32,584 nt of DNA from a bacterium. Its GTDB lineage: Bacteria > Bacteroidota > Bacteroidia > NS11-12g > UBA9320. This document shows positions 8,238 through 15,789 of the stretch, one piece after another. Both the position numbers and the translations under genes were made by a program. The stretch is taken from positions 139,246 through 171,829 of the forward strand of contig JAAEYY010000004.1 in the NCBI GenBank assembly GCA_018223105.1, read 5' to 3'. Each line of letters opens with the position of its first letter. The stretch's first letter is position 1. Under the pieces are notes generated by a model, which made no database searches, had not been told where the DNA came from, and saw only the letters and a list, made by a program, of their open reading frames with translations.

Positions 8238-9641
8238 TTAAAAGCCGAGGTCTTTGTCGCCTACCATATTCTCAGGAACTACCCACTCATCGAACTGCTC
8301 TGCAGTGAGCAATCCTAGGGCAATTGCTGCCTCTTTCAAAGTGGTATCTTCCGCATACGCTTTCTTGGCGATTTTAGCTGCATTATCATACCCGATATGC
8401 GTATTTAAAGCCGTAACCAGCATAAGCGAATTATCGAGTTTATTCTTGATTTCTTTCAAGTTAGGCTCAATTCCTTGAACGCAATTGTTATTGAAAGATA
8501 GGCAAGCCTGACCCAATATTCTGGCTGATTGAAGCAAGTTAGCCGCAATCATAGGTTTGAAAACGTTGAGTTCGAAATGGCCATTGCTGCCTCCAACACT
8601 TACAGCCACATCATTCCCCATAATTTGAGCACAAACCATCGTTAATGCCTCTGCCTGAGTTGGGTTTACTTTACCCGGCATAATAGATGAACCCGGTTCG
8701 TTTGAAGGGATGATAATTTCTCCGATTCCACTTCGTGGACCTGAGCTTAAGAAACGAATATCATTTCCGATCTTCATCAAACTTACCGCTGCACGTTTTA
8801 ATGCACCGTGAAGTTCAACCATAGCATCGTGTGCTGCAAGCGCTTCAAATTTGTTTTCTGCAGTTCTAAATGGCATTTCCATTTCAGCAGCAATCTTAGC
8901 CGCTACCTTTTCTGCATATCCTTTAGGAGTGTTTAGTCCTGTTCCAACTGCCGTTCCTCCAAGAGCAAGTTCCGTTGCTGTAAACATCGCTTTTTCTATT
9001 GCAAGGATGCTCAATTCCAATTGTCTTCTATATCCCGAAAACTCCTGACCCAAAGTTAATGGGGTAGCATCCATAGCGTGGGTACGACCAATTTTAACAA
9101 TGTCTTTGAAATCGCGGGCTTTCTTTTTGAAGGTATCTTTAAGTACCTGAATTCCCGGAATTGCAAAATCCACCATTTGCTTATAAACCGCAATAGTCAT
9201 AGCAGTTGGGAAGGTATCGTTGCTACTTTGAGATTTGTTTACATCATCATTTGGATGAAGGACTTTTTTCTCATCGGTAAGTTTTCCTCCGCTAATTACA
9301 TGTCCGCGATTCGCAACAACCTCATTCACATTCATGTTAGACTGTGTACCACTTCCGGTTTGCCAAATTACAAGAGGGAATTGATCATCTAATTTACCCG
9401 CAATAATTTCATCGCAAGCCTGAACAATTAATTCCATTTTTTCTTTGGCAAGGACACCTAACTCATGATTGGTTTGTGCTGCACATTTTTTTAGAACTCC
9501 AAAGGCTCTAATGATTTCAATCGGCATAGTTTGATTACCGATTTTAAAGTTTTCGAGTGATCTTTGGGTCTGTGCTCCCCAGTATACTTCGGCTGGAACT
9601 TTTACTTCGCCCAGACTGTCTTTTTCTATTCTATAATCCAT
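8238..9641 (-). CDS. fumC: Fumarate hydratase, class II
   Basis: 467 residues from ATG 9639-9641 ([13 protein letters not shown], the usual class II start). A longer frame begins with TTG at 9662, but that codon sits inside the -7 promoter box, so it cannot be the start. Motifs: [41 protein letters not shown] and the superfamily signature [16 protein letters not shown] at about residues 317-332. The enzyme interconverts fumarate and malate in the TCA cycle, without an iron-sulfur cluster. It is cytosolic and homotetrameric in this family. A good promoter with both elements lies upstream, and the gene looks monocistronic. Its 3' end abuts the convergent barrel gene with no intergenic bases. 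Confidence 0.97.
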   Translation of the reverse strand: MDYRIEKDSLGEVKVPAEVYWGAQTQRSLENFKIGNQTMPIEIIRAFGVLKKCAAQTNHELGVLAKEKMELIVQACDEIIAGKLDDQFPLVIWQTGSGTQSNMNVNEVVANRGHVISGGKLTDEKKVLHPNDDVNKSQSSNDTFPTAMTIAVYKQMVDFAIPGIQVLKDTFKKKARDFKDIVKIGRTHAMDATPLTLGQEFSGYRRQLELSILAIEKAMFTATELALGGTAVGTGLNTPKGYAEKVAAKIAAEMEMPFRTAENKFEALAAHDAMVELHGALKRAAVSLMKIGNDIRFLSSGPRSGIGEIIIPSNEPGSSIMPGKVNPTQAEALTMVCAQIMGNDVAVSVGGSNGHFELNVFKPMIAANLLQSARILGQACLSFNNNCVQGIEPNLKEIKNKLDNSLMLVTALNTHIGYDNAAKIAKKAYAEDTTLKEAAIALGLLTAEQFDEWVVPENMVGDKDLGF

Positions 9642-9659
9642 TGTATAAAAAACAGGTTG

Positions 9660-9688
9660 CAAATGTAGTTATTAACAATACACTACAA
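9660..9688 (-). promoter_or_regulatory. fumC promoter (-33 TTG and -7 TACATTTG)
   Basis: Reading the minus strand, TTG (9688-9686) is followed after 18 nt by TACATTTG (9667-9660), matching the TTG-N17-23-TAnnTTTG pattern of Bacteroidota sigma-ABfr-type promoters. Transcription would start at about 9655, some 14 nt before the ATG. Confidence 0.65.
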
Positions 9689-9709
9689 TTCAGATGGGAG
9701 ATCAAATCT

Positions 9710-9717
9710 TAGTTTTG
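9710..9717 (+). promoter_or_regulatory. -7 box for the coiled-coil/SPOR-like gene
   Basis: TAGTTTTG matches TAnnTTTG and ends 20 nt before ATG 9738. The -33 element is not evident. It faces away from the fumC promoter, so the 9642-9737 spacer is a divergent promoter region. Confidence 0.45.
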
Positions 9718-9737
9718 CCTCGAAAATTAGAAGAATT

Positions 9738-10310
9738 ATGAGTTTAAGAATTGTGATGATGATTGTATTTGCCGGTTCATTTTTATTTAGCCAGGCACAA
9801 GAGTTAACCAGAAAAGAGAAAAGAGCTTTAAAAAAGGAGATCAGAACCTACAAAAAAGATCCTGCAAAATGGGTGCGCATGCAAGACAACCATAAAAAGG
9901 AAGTAGCAGATCTCGAGGCTGAAAAAGCAGCGCTTGAAGAGGAGTTAGCAGAATTAAAGAGAAAGAATGATGAGTTAATCGCGAAGATCGAAGAACTCAA
10001 TATGAAATATAACAACCTTCTTCAATCTATGCCTACCACAAAACTTCCCGACGGAACTGTGTATCAAGTTCAGATGGGATACTTCCAGCATTTGGATTTG
10101 GTTTCCTTTAACAACAAACTAAAAGTAGTTAAAGCAGAAGAAGTGGATGGTGCAAAGCGATATGTAATCGGATATTTTGAAGATCTAATGGATGCTTGGC
10201 AGTTTGCGTCTGATATCAAACAATTAGGTATTGATGATGCATTCGTAACCAAGTATATTGACGGAGAACGAGATATGAAGTTTGATGCGCTAAAGGCGAT
10301 TGAGGACTAA
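9738..10310 (+). CDS. Exported coiled-coil protein with SPOR-like C-terminal domain
   Basis: 190 residues: a signal peptide (MSLRIVMMIVFAGSFLFSQAQ); a very charged segment LTRKEKRALKKEIRTYKKDP; a heptad coiled coil at about residues 50-95 (EVADLEAEKAALEEELAELK and onward); and a C-terminal globular part of about 80 residues. The C-terminal part (VYQVQMGYF...LKVVKAEEVDGAKRYVIGYFEDLMDAWQFASDIK) has the shape of a SPOR domain, which binds denuded peptidoglycan at division sites in other bacteria. Homologues are often auto-named 'ezrin/radixin/moesin family', only because of the coiled coil. A periplasmic, cell-envelope role is inferred. It is followed directly by a repeat island. Confidence 0.75.
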   Translation: MSLRIVMMIVFAGSFLFSQAQELTRKEKRALKKEIRTYKKDPAKWVRMQDNHKKEVADLEAEKAALEEELAELKRKNDELIAKIEELNMKYNNLLQSMPTTKLPDGTVYQVQMGYFQHLDLVSFNNKLKVVKAEEVDGAKRYVIGYFEDLMDAWQFASDIKQLGIDDAFVTKYIDGERDMKFDALKAIED

Positions 10311-10313
10311 ATG

Positions 10314-10335
10314 CCATGGAATACTTATTCCATGG
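10314..10335. repeat. 22-bp palindrome just after the SPOR-like gene
   Basis: CCATGGAATA (10314-10323), a 2-nt centre CT, then TATTCCATGG (10326-10335): a perfect 10-bp dyad only 3 nt after the stop codon. It has no T-run, so it is not a standard intrinsic terminator, although it could protect the mRNA 3' end. Confidence 0.6.
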
Positions 10336-10476
10336 AATAATCAATCCGCCGGCTGGCGGACAAGCACCAGAAAAATCCCAAATTTCAAGCCTGTCTGCCG
10401 ACAGGCAGGCACCAAACTCCAAGGAAGTTCCAATAGTCAAATTTCAATAATCCATCCTCCGCTGAAGCTGCGGATG

Positions 10477-10572
10477 GCGAAGGCCGTCCTATGCCGAGGC
10501 TTCGGAAAGCGAAGGCCGTCCTATACCGAGGCTTCGGAAAGCGAAGGCCTTCCTACACTGAAGTTTCGGATG
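10477..10572. repeat. Three tandem copies of a 32-bp unit
   Basis: Copies at 10477-10508, 10509-10540 and 10541-10572 begin GCGAAGGCC and end CTTCGGAAA, TTCGGAAA or TTTCGGATG. Copies 1 and 2 differ at one base; copy 3 is more diverged. A partial unit (10461-10476) precedes and a degenerate one follows. Related sequence appears at about 29776-29802 (inverted) and 29856-29884 (direct) in island II. No spacers, so not CRISPR. Confidence 0.8.
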
Positions 10573-10786
10573 GCGAGGGCAAGCTTCATGGAATAATCAA
10601 TTCAGAAATTCCCTCCCTACTCTTCGTTTCGGGAGGCAAGCAAACTCCAGAAAAGATCCAATACTCAATATTAAATAACCAAGTATATCGTCTTGGTAAA
10701 AAGGTTCACATAATGACGAATCTGCGCGTGGCCTTCTCAATATTGCGGTCTCCCTACTTCATTCGCCAACAGAGAAGAAAGATTTG

Positions 10787-11299
10787 TTACTTCTTCTTAT
10801 AAATAGGAACGGTAGAGCAAGGCTCACCGTACATCAAGGTTTTAACTACAGGAAGTAGTTTAGCACTCAAGCTAACAAAGGCATTCTCGGAAATCTCACG
10901 GTCACCGCAGCCTTTGATTACAACGCGTTTATCTACGTAGTCTTCAGCCTTTATTGGATTTAGAATGCGTTCAGCTACAAGCGCATTGAGATGTGATGGC
11001 ATGCAGTAATATGCTTCCGCATCTGCTTCAACCAGAGCTTTTGTCACCAGCATATAAGCCCAAGTTGGAATGATAGCATCCGTAGAGCAAAATACAGCTA
11101 CTCGTTTGTTTTGGTAAATAGACCAATCATTCTCCTTTACCCAGGTTCTGAAATCTTTTTCTTTCAGGATTAAACCTTGAAATAACTGATCTTTAATGTC
11201 TAGCTCAACATGTTCCTTGTCCGGAATGAGTTGTTCCAAATCCAAGGTGAGGATACCACTTTGAGCTACTTTATTTACTATTTCTTTGGTTTCTGCCAC
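10787..11299 (-). CDS. DUF2480 family protein
   Basis: 170 residues if started at GTG 11297-11299 (GTG-AETKEIVNKVAQSGILTL). This matches the family's usual beginning, a short run before EIVN(K/R)VA.SG. The frame stays open to 11488, but the extra 63 codons are translated repeat-like intergenic DNA. Family landmarks: DIKDQLFQGLILKEKDFR, the SIYQNKRVAVFCSTDAIIPTWAYML segment, VVIKGCGDREI and the ending LMYGEPCSTVPIYKKK. Several conserved Cys and Asp residues suggest metal binding or catalysis, but I know of no assigned function. Proteins of this family are Bacteroidota-specific and cytosolic. A degenerate -7 box (GAACTTTG) ends 4 nt before the GTG. Confidence 0.85.
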   Translation of the reverse strand: MAETKEIVNKVAQSGILTLDLEQLIPDKEHVELDIKDQLFQGLILKEKDFRTWVKENDWSIYQNKRVAVFCSTDAIIPTWAYMLVTKALVEADAEAYYCMPSHLNALVAERILNPIKAEDYVDKRVVIKGCGDREISENAFVSLSAKLLPVVKTLMYGEPCSTVPIYKKK

Positions 11300-11586
11300 G
11301 GTGCAAAGTTCGCAATTAATCTCTGAAGGGAAAACAGAGGAGAGGGAAGAAGGTTTTGGGAGTGAGGAATGACGAATGACGAATTGTATATCCCTAAATA
11401 GCGTTGACCGGTTCATTGTGGATCTAATTAAAACATTCGTAATTCTACACTCGTAAATCGTAACTGTGTAGGGTGACGAGTAGTACATGAATTATAATAA
11501 TTGTGAATCAATACTGAGAATATTCGTAACTCTAAAATCGTAAATCGTCACTTAAAAGGTGCCTGAATAAGGTTGACCGTTTTATT
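11300..11586. other. Spacer with degenerate direct repeats between pyk and DUF2480
   Basis: Two 30-bp near-copies, 11435-11464 and 11522-11551, share ATTCGTAA and TCGTAAATCGT and differ at about four positions. The octamer GTTGACCG also occurs twice, at 11403-11410 and 11572-11579. A tandem GAATGAC pair lies near 11365. No gene or clear terminator is seen; the repeats produce the false N-terminal extension of the DUF2480 frame. Confidence 0.55.
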
Positions 11587-13029
11587 CTAGCGTACTCTCG
11601 TAATCTTCAAAGTATTCGTCTTTCTTCTCTCCGAAGCCGGCATAGCAGCCGTATTGATCACAATATCTCCTATCTTTAACTCACCTACTTTTTTAAGTAC
11701 TGTGATTACATCTTTCACCGTATCGTCCGTGTTCGACTTCTTATCGTAATAGAACACTCTTACGTTCCAAACCAAACTTAATTGCGTTAAAAGTTTCTTG
11801 TTGGAAGTGAAAATAAACACATTACAATTCGGTCTACTGCTGGCAATTTTGAAAGCTGTATATCCGGTTTGGGTCATGGAGATAATGGCTTTCGCATTTA
11901 TATTCTCGCTCATAGAAACTGCAGTGTAACAGATCTCATCCGAATAAAAGGTGCGCGAATTCGGGTTTGGATCTTGCATCTTATGATAAATGTCATCCCA
12001 TCCGGTTTCGGTACTTGCCAATATTTTTTCAACTGCCTCAACCGCTCTAACCGGGAATTTGCCTATAGAGGTTTCCGCACTTAACATAACTGCATCTGCT
12101 CCGTCCATTACCGCATTCGCCACATCATTAGCTTCTGCTCTAGTAGGACTCGGACTTTCAATCATGCTCTCCATCATCTGCGTTGCAATTATCACAGGCT
12201 TGGTAGCTTTTAAGCATTTCTCTACGGCAAGCTTTTGTATGATAGGTACACGTTCCATTGGAAGTTCTACCCCTAAATCACCCCTGGCAATCATAACCGC
12301 ATCTGTTACCTCAATGATTTCATCTAGATTTTCAACAGCTTGAGGCTTTTCTATTTTGGCGATAATCCTCGCATCGCTTTTATGACGCTTTAATATATTC
12401 TTAAGCTTTATTATGTCTTTCGCTTCGCGGACAAAAGAAAGTGCGATCCAATCAAATTCGTTTTCAATCGCGAAAACTGCGTCCTTTTTGTCTTTAGAAG
12501 TCAAACTTTCAACCGAGAGCTGAGTGCTTGGAAGGTTAAAGCCCTTATTAGAGCTTAAAGGGCCGCCTGTAATCACTTTAGCCATAACATTATTCTTGTC
12601 GATGATCTTAGTGATACGTAATTCGATCTTACCGTCGTCAAGTAACACAGGTTCTCCCGGTTTCAGGTCTTTACCTAAGCTCGGAAATTTAACATGAAGC
12701 AGTCCATCTTTAGATTCCTGTGCTTTTGTAGTTAAATGCAATTCCTGCCCGCGCTTAACTACCATCTTATTCCCTGCTACTTTCCCTATTCTTAGTTTGG
12801 GGCCTTGAAGGTCGCCCAGAATAGCTACGGAGGTGTTTAGATCTTTATTTACTGCGCGAATCAATTTTATTGTTTCGAGATGCCCTTCTAGGCTGCCGTG
12901 CGAAAAGTTGATTCTAAACACGTCTACTCCTGCAAGAATCAATTTTTTAAGAATGGCTTTATCCTCAGTAGCCGGCCCAAGGGTAGCTACAATCTTTGTT
13001 TTGTTATGTTTTACTTTCGGGTTGATCAT
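11587..13029 (-). CDS. pyk: Pyruvate kinase
   Basis: 480 residues, the usual size. The start is ATG 13027-13029, overlapping the upstream stop as ATGA. Motifs: KIVATLGPATEDK at the N-terminus; VFRINFSHG (substrate/K+ site); LLDDGKIEL within the B domain; the signature IIAKIEKPQAVENLDEI with the catalytic Lys; MIARGDLGVELP; and ATQMMESMIESPSPTRAEANDVANA. It catalyses the last step of glycolysis, PEP + ADP to pyruvate + ATP, in the cytosol. It is co-transcribed with the IPExxxVDY-family gene, and both are divergent from acpP-fabF-rnc. This is a gene order I recognise from other Bacteroidota. No C-terminal phosphohistidine-like extension is present. Confidence 0.97.
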   Translation of the reverse strand: MINPKVKHNKTKIVATLGPATEDKAILKKLILAGVDVFRINFSHGSLEGHLETIKLIRAVNKDLNTSVAILGDLQGPKLRIGKVAGNKMVVKRGQELHLTTKAQESKDGLLHVKFPSLGKDLKPGEPVLLDDGKIELRITKIIDKNNVMAKVITGGPLSSNKGFNLPSTQLSVESLTSKDKKDAVFAIENEFDWIALSFVREAKDIIKLKNILKRHKSDARIIAKIEKPQAVENLDEIIEVTDAVMIARGDLGVELPMERVPIIQKLAVEKCLKATKPVIIATQMMESMIESPSPTRAEANDVANAVMDGADAVMLSAETSIGKFPVRAVEAVEKILASTETGWDDIYHKMQDPNPNSRTFYSDEICYTAVSMSENINAKAIISMTQTGYTAFKIASSRPNCNVFIFTSNKKLLTQLSLVWNVRVFYYDKKSNTDDTVKDVITVLKKVGELKIGDIVINTAAMPASERRKTNTLKITRVR

Positions 13030-13442
13030 AAAAGTTGAATGAAATTCAGATCTTCGGGGGCATTAGGTGCCTCCAAACTCATACACAAACTTAAACAGTC
13101 CAGTGCTTTTATTGTTGTTATTATTTCGTTATTTGGTAAGTGATCTTCATCCGTGCAGACTAAAAGGTAGTCCAGGTTTTTATATCTTTTGTAATAATAA
13201 CCTTGAGTTCCCTTGTTTTTAATCAGGATAAATTCGGTTTGATCATCGAGGTGTTTCAGGCCATAAGCAGCATGATCTCCCCCGTTTACTTCGTTCGGAA
13301 TATCGTCGAGTTGACTCACCTCAAATATCCTCAGTTGTTGAATATTCCACGCAAGTTTATAAAAACGTACATTGCTCGCAAGCCCAATTATATCGGGACA
13401 TACGATGCTAAGTTCTTCGGTGCTGAATAGGAGTTCTGCCAC
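13026..13442 (-). CDS. IPExxxVDY family protein (degenerate motif)
   Basis: 138 residues from GTG 13440-13442, the only standard start codon before an in-frame stop upstream. The family is named after a motif that here appears as KRYKNLDYLLV (about residues 84-94), so the namesake residues are largely substituted, but the LDYLLV part is preserved. GLASNVRFYKLAWNIQQ near residue 20 matches the family's conserved N-terminal helix. Function unknown. The assignment rests on position as well as sequence: in Bacteroidota this small protein commonly lies between pyruvate kinase and rnc/fabF/acpP. Its TGA overlaps the pyk ATG by 4 bp, indicating translational coupling. Confidence 0.72.
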   Translation of the reverse strand: MAELLFSTEELSIVCPDIIGLASNVRFYKLAWNIQQLRIFEVSQLDDIPNEVNGGDHAAYGLKHLDDQTEFILIKNKGTQGYYYKRYKNLDYLLVCTDEDHLPNNEIITTIKALDCLSLCMSLEAPNAPEDLNFIQLL

Positions 13443-13480
13443 TGTTATTGCCCTTAGGCTTAATCATATGCAAATAAATC

Positions 13481-13511
13481 TTGTGTGGTATTATTAAAAA
13501 ATTGTTCTTTG
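13481..13511 (+). promoter_or_regulatory. acpP-fabF-rnc promoter
   Basis: TTG at 13481-13483, 20 nt, then GTTCTTTG at 13504-13511. The spacing is right and TTTG is intact, but the TA of the -7 box is replaced by GT. Transcription would begin at about 13516 in GCACC, about 20 nt before the acpP ATG. Confidence 0.45.
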
Positions 13512-13537
13512 CACCACTTAACAAAAATTAGAATACA

Positions 13538-13774
13538 ATGTCTGAAATAGCTGAAAAAGTTAAATCTATCATCGTTGACAAACTAGGTGTAGAGGAATCT
13601 GAAGTGACTCAAGAAGCAAGCTTTACCAATGATTTGGGAGCAGATTCTTTGGATACGGTTGAACTTATAATGGAATTCGAAAAAGAATTCAATATTGCCA
13701 TCCCTGATGAGCAGGCTGAGAAAATCGGTACTGTAGGTGAGGCGGTAGATTATATCTCTAAAAACGTACAGTAG
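13538..13774 (+). CDS. acpP: Acyl carrier protein
   Basis: 78 residues, acidic, and the standard length. The phosphopantetheine attachment site is Ser37 in [15 protein letters not shown], preceded by the usual [12 protein letters not shown] carries the growing acyl chain in type II fatty acid synthesis. It is the first gene of acpP-fabF-rnc; fabF starts 13 bp after its stop. The ATG at 13538 follows an A-rich leader without a strong Shine-Dalgarno sequence. Confidence 0.97.
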   Translation: MSEIAEKVKSIIVDKLGVEESEVTQEASFTNDLGADSLDTVELIMEFEKEFNIAIPDEQAEKIGTVGEAVDYISKNVQ

Positions 13775-13786
13775 ACTAGTCTTAAC

Positions 13787-15037
13787 ATGCAGTTTAAGCG
13801 AGTAGTAATTACAGGAATAGGTGCGCTAACTCCGTTAGGCAACACGGCCCGAGAATATTGGGACGCGCTTGCAAATGGTGTGAGTGGTGCCGGCCCTATC
13901 ACGAAATTTGATCCGGAGAAGTTTAAAACGCAGTTCGCCTGCGAAGTAAAAAACTTCAATGTTGAAGACTTTATGGATAGGAAAGAAGCCCGTAAGATGG
14001 ACTTGTTTACTCAGTATGCGATGGTGGTAGCCGATGAAGCAGTACAGGACTCCGGAATTAAGGAGGCTTCATTGGAACCCGAAGAAATTGGGGTAATATG
14101 GGGCTCCGGTATAGGGGGCCTCAGAACCCTCGAAGTTGAGGTTGAAAGTTATGTTAACGGTGGGAAAGTTCCCCGATTCAACCCTTTCTTCATCCCCAAA
14201 ATGATTTCTGATATCGCTCCGGGTTTGATTTCGATTAAACACGGTTTCAGAGGTCCAAACTTTGCAACAGTTTCAGCTTGTGCTTCTTCAAACAACGCAA
14301 TCGTAGATTCATTCAATTACATCCGTCTCGGTATGGCCAAGGCAATTGTAACGGGTGGTTCAGAAGCTTGTGTTGCCGAATCTGCCGTAGGTGGATTCAA
14401 TAGTATGAAGGCGCTTTCTGAACGAAACGATTCTCCTGAAACAGCTTCTCGTCCTTTTGATAAGGATAGAGATGGTTTCGTTTTAGGTGAAGGTGCAGCC
14501 TCTCTTGTATTGGAAGAATACGAGCATGCAAAAGCACGTGGCGCAAAGATCTATGGTGAAGTTATTGGTGGAGGTCTTACAGCAGATGCACACCATATTA
14601 CAGCACCACATCCCGAAGGAATGGGAGCAAAGAATGTAATGAAATTCGCATTGAAAGATGCGGGTATTCAGCCTTCAGATGTAGACTATATAAATGTTCA
14701 CGGAACATCTACACCTCTTGGTGATATTAGTGAAACAAAGGCAATTCGGGCGGTTTTTGGCGATCAAGCCTATAATATGAACATCAGTTCAACTAAATCA
14801 ATGACCGGCCACTTGCTAGGAGCAGCTGGAGCAATTGAAGCTCTAGCTTGCCTACTTGCGATCAATGAAGGCATCGTGCCTCCAACGATCAACCACTTTA
14901 CTGATGATGAAAGTTTTGATCCTAAACTGAACTTTACTTTTAATAAGGCACAGAAACGAGAAGTAAATGTGGCTTTAAGTAATACCTTTGGTTTCGGTGG
15001 TCATAATGTTTCAGTTATCATTAGAAAGTGTGATTAA
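13787..15037 (+). CDS. fabF: 3-oxoacyl-[ACP] synthase II
   Basis: 416 residues. The condensing-enzyme triad is intact: Cys165 in SACASSN, His305 in VHGTSTPLGD and His342 in SMTGHLLGAAGA. The lysine of TKSMTG and the glycine-rich end NTFGFGGHN are also present. It elongates acyl-ACP with malonyl-ACP, including the temperature-responsive C16 to C18 step in relatives. It sits between acpP and rnc in one operon; the rnc start follows 5 bp after its stop. Nothing unusual in length or motifs. Confidence 0.97.
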   Translation: MQFKRVVITGIGALTPLGNTAREYWDALANGVSGAGPITKFDPEKFKTQFACEVKNFNVEDFMDRKEARKMDLFTQYAMVVADEAVQDSGIKEASLEPEEIGVIWGSGIGGLRTLEVEVESYVNGGKVPRFNPFFIPKMISDIAPGLISIKHGFRGPNFATVSACASSNNAIVDSFNYIRLGMAKAIVTGGSEACVAESAVGGFNSMKALSERNDSPETASRPFDKDRDGFVLGEGAASLVLEEYEHAKARGAKIYGEVIGGGLTADAHHITAPHPEGMGAKNVMKFALKDAGIQPSDVDYINVHGTSTPLGDISETKAIRAVFGDQAYNMNISSTKSMTGHLLGAAGAIEALACLLAINEGIVPPTINHFTDDESFDPKLNFTFNKAQKREVNVALSNTFGFGGHNVSVIIRKCD

Positions 15038-15042
15038 GTAGT

Positions 15043-15789
15043 TTGAGATCCCTCATATACAAATTCTATTTCTTTAGATTTTCGAAGTACAAAAGCTTCT
15101 ATAAAAAGATTTATAGACTTTTGGGTTATTTCCCCGTAAATAGAAGGTTGTATATTCAGGCTTTCATTCACAATTCAACAGCGGAAACTCTCGATGGTCT
15201 TAAAACTAAAAACAGCAATGAACGCCTCGAATATCTCGGCGATGCTGTACTTGGTTTAATAATCGCAGACCTTCTTTTTAAGAAATACCCATTTAAAGGT
15301 GAAGGTTTTCTTACCGAAATGAGATCTAAATCTGTAAGCAGAAAGAAATTGTCTGAAATCGCATTTAAAATGGGCATTCATCAGCATTTATCACTCGACG
15401 AAAGTGTTAAATCTAACAAAGCTGCCATTCGCGGTATTAGTGGGAATGCACTGGAAGCTCTTATTGGAGCAGTCTATCTCGATAGAGGCTATAAAGTAAC
15501 CAAGCGGTTCATCGAGAAAAAGATTGTCCTTCCTTATCTAGACTTTGAACAATTAAAGGAACACACCGATAATTTTAAGAGCATTCTGAACCAATGGGCG
15601 CAAAAAAATCGCAAAGAACTGGAATTTAAAGTGGTTGATGAAAAAGGAAAAAACCACTCGAAAATATATACCGTTGCAGCCATGATAGACGGTGAATCTG
15701 CCGGAACCGCTCAGGGCCCATCTAAAAAAAGAGCCGAACAGTTAGCCAGTGAAATGGCCTGTAAGACTTTGAAAATTAATTACTCGTAG
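15043..15789 (+). CDS. rnc: Ribonuclease III
   Basis: 248 residues from TTG 15043-15045; no better ATG is available before the conserved domain. The signature NERLEYLGDAVLGLIIADLLF lies at residues 59-79. The second acidic site is in GNALEALIGAVYLDRGY. A C-terminal dsRNA-binding domain (about residues 170-247) ends GPSKKRAEQLASEMACKTL. It cleaves double-stranded RNA in rRNA and mRNA processing. Residues 1-30 are basic and aromatic (KFYFFRFSKYKSFYKKIYRLLG), as in other Bacteroidota RNase III proteins. It is the last gene of the acpP operon. Its 3' end overlaps the convergent gltX by 14 bp, so antisense transcripts would form here. Confidence 0.94.
   Translation: MRSLIYKFYFFRFSKYKSFYKKIYRLLGYFPVNRRLYIQAFIHNSTAETLDGLKTKNSNERLEYLGDAVLGLIIADLLFKKYPFKGEGFLTEMRSKSVSRKKLSEIAFKMGIHQHLSLDESVKSNKAAIRGISGNALEALIGAVYLDRGYKVTKRFIEKKIVLPYLDFEQLKEHTDNFKSILNQWAQKNRKELEFKVVDEKGKNHSKIYTVAAMIDGESAGTAQGPSKKRAEQLASEMACKTLKINYS

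Larger units (their letters stand above)
10311..10786. repeat. Non-coding repeat island I
   Basis: No credible gene lies in these 476 bp. They contain, in order: a 22-bp perfect palindrome (10314-10335); a GC-rich hairpin TCCGCCGGCTGGCGGA (10345-10360); the hairpin CCTGTCTGCCGACAGG (10390-10405); three tandem 32-bp units (10477-10572); and a composite module starting TGGAATAATCAATT (10588 to about 10666). Several of these elements recur, mostly inverted, in island II near 29.6-30.2 kb. Open frames across this stretch are by-products of the GC-rich repeats. Confidence 0.75.

Noticed and set aside
10461..10580. Possible CRISPR array
   Set aside because: The 32-bp units are directly adjacent with no spacers, and no cas gene is present.
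10300..10802. Plus-strand open frames of about 100 codons across repeat island I
   Set aside because: They are built from the 32-bp tandem repeats and GC-rich palindromes, give repetitive Arg/Gly-rich peptides, and have no family features or sensible start context.
11300..11488. N-terminal extension of DUF2480
   Set aside because: The extra residues come from repeat-like DNA and are absent from what I know of the family; the GTG at 11299 gives the family-typical start.
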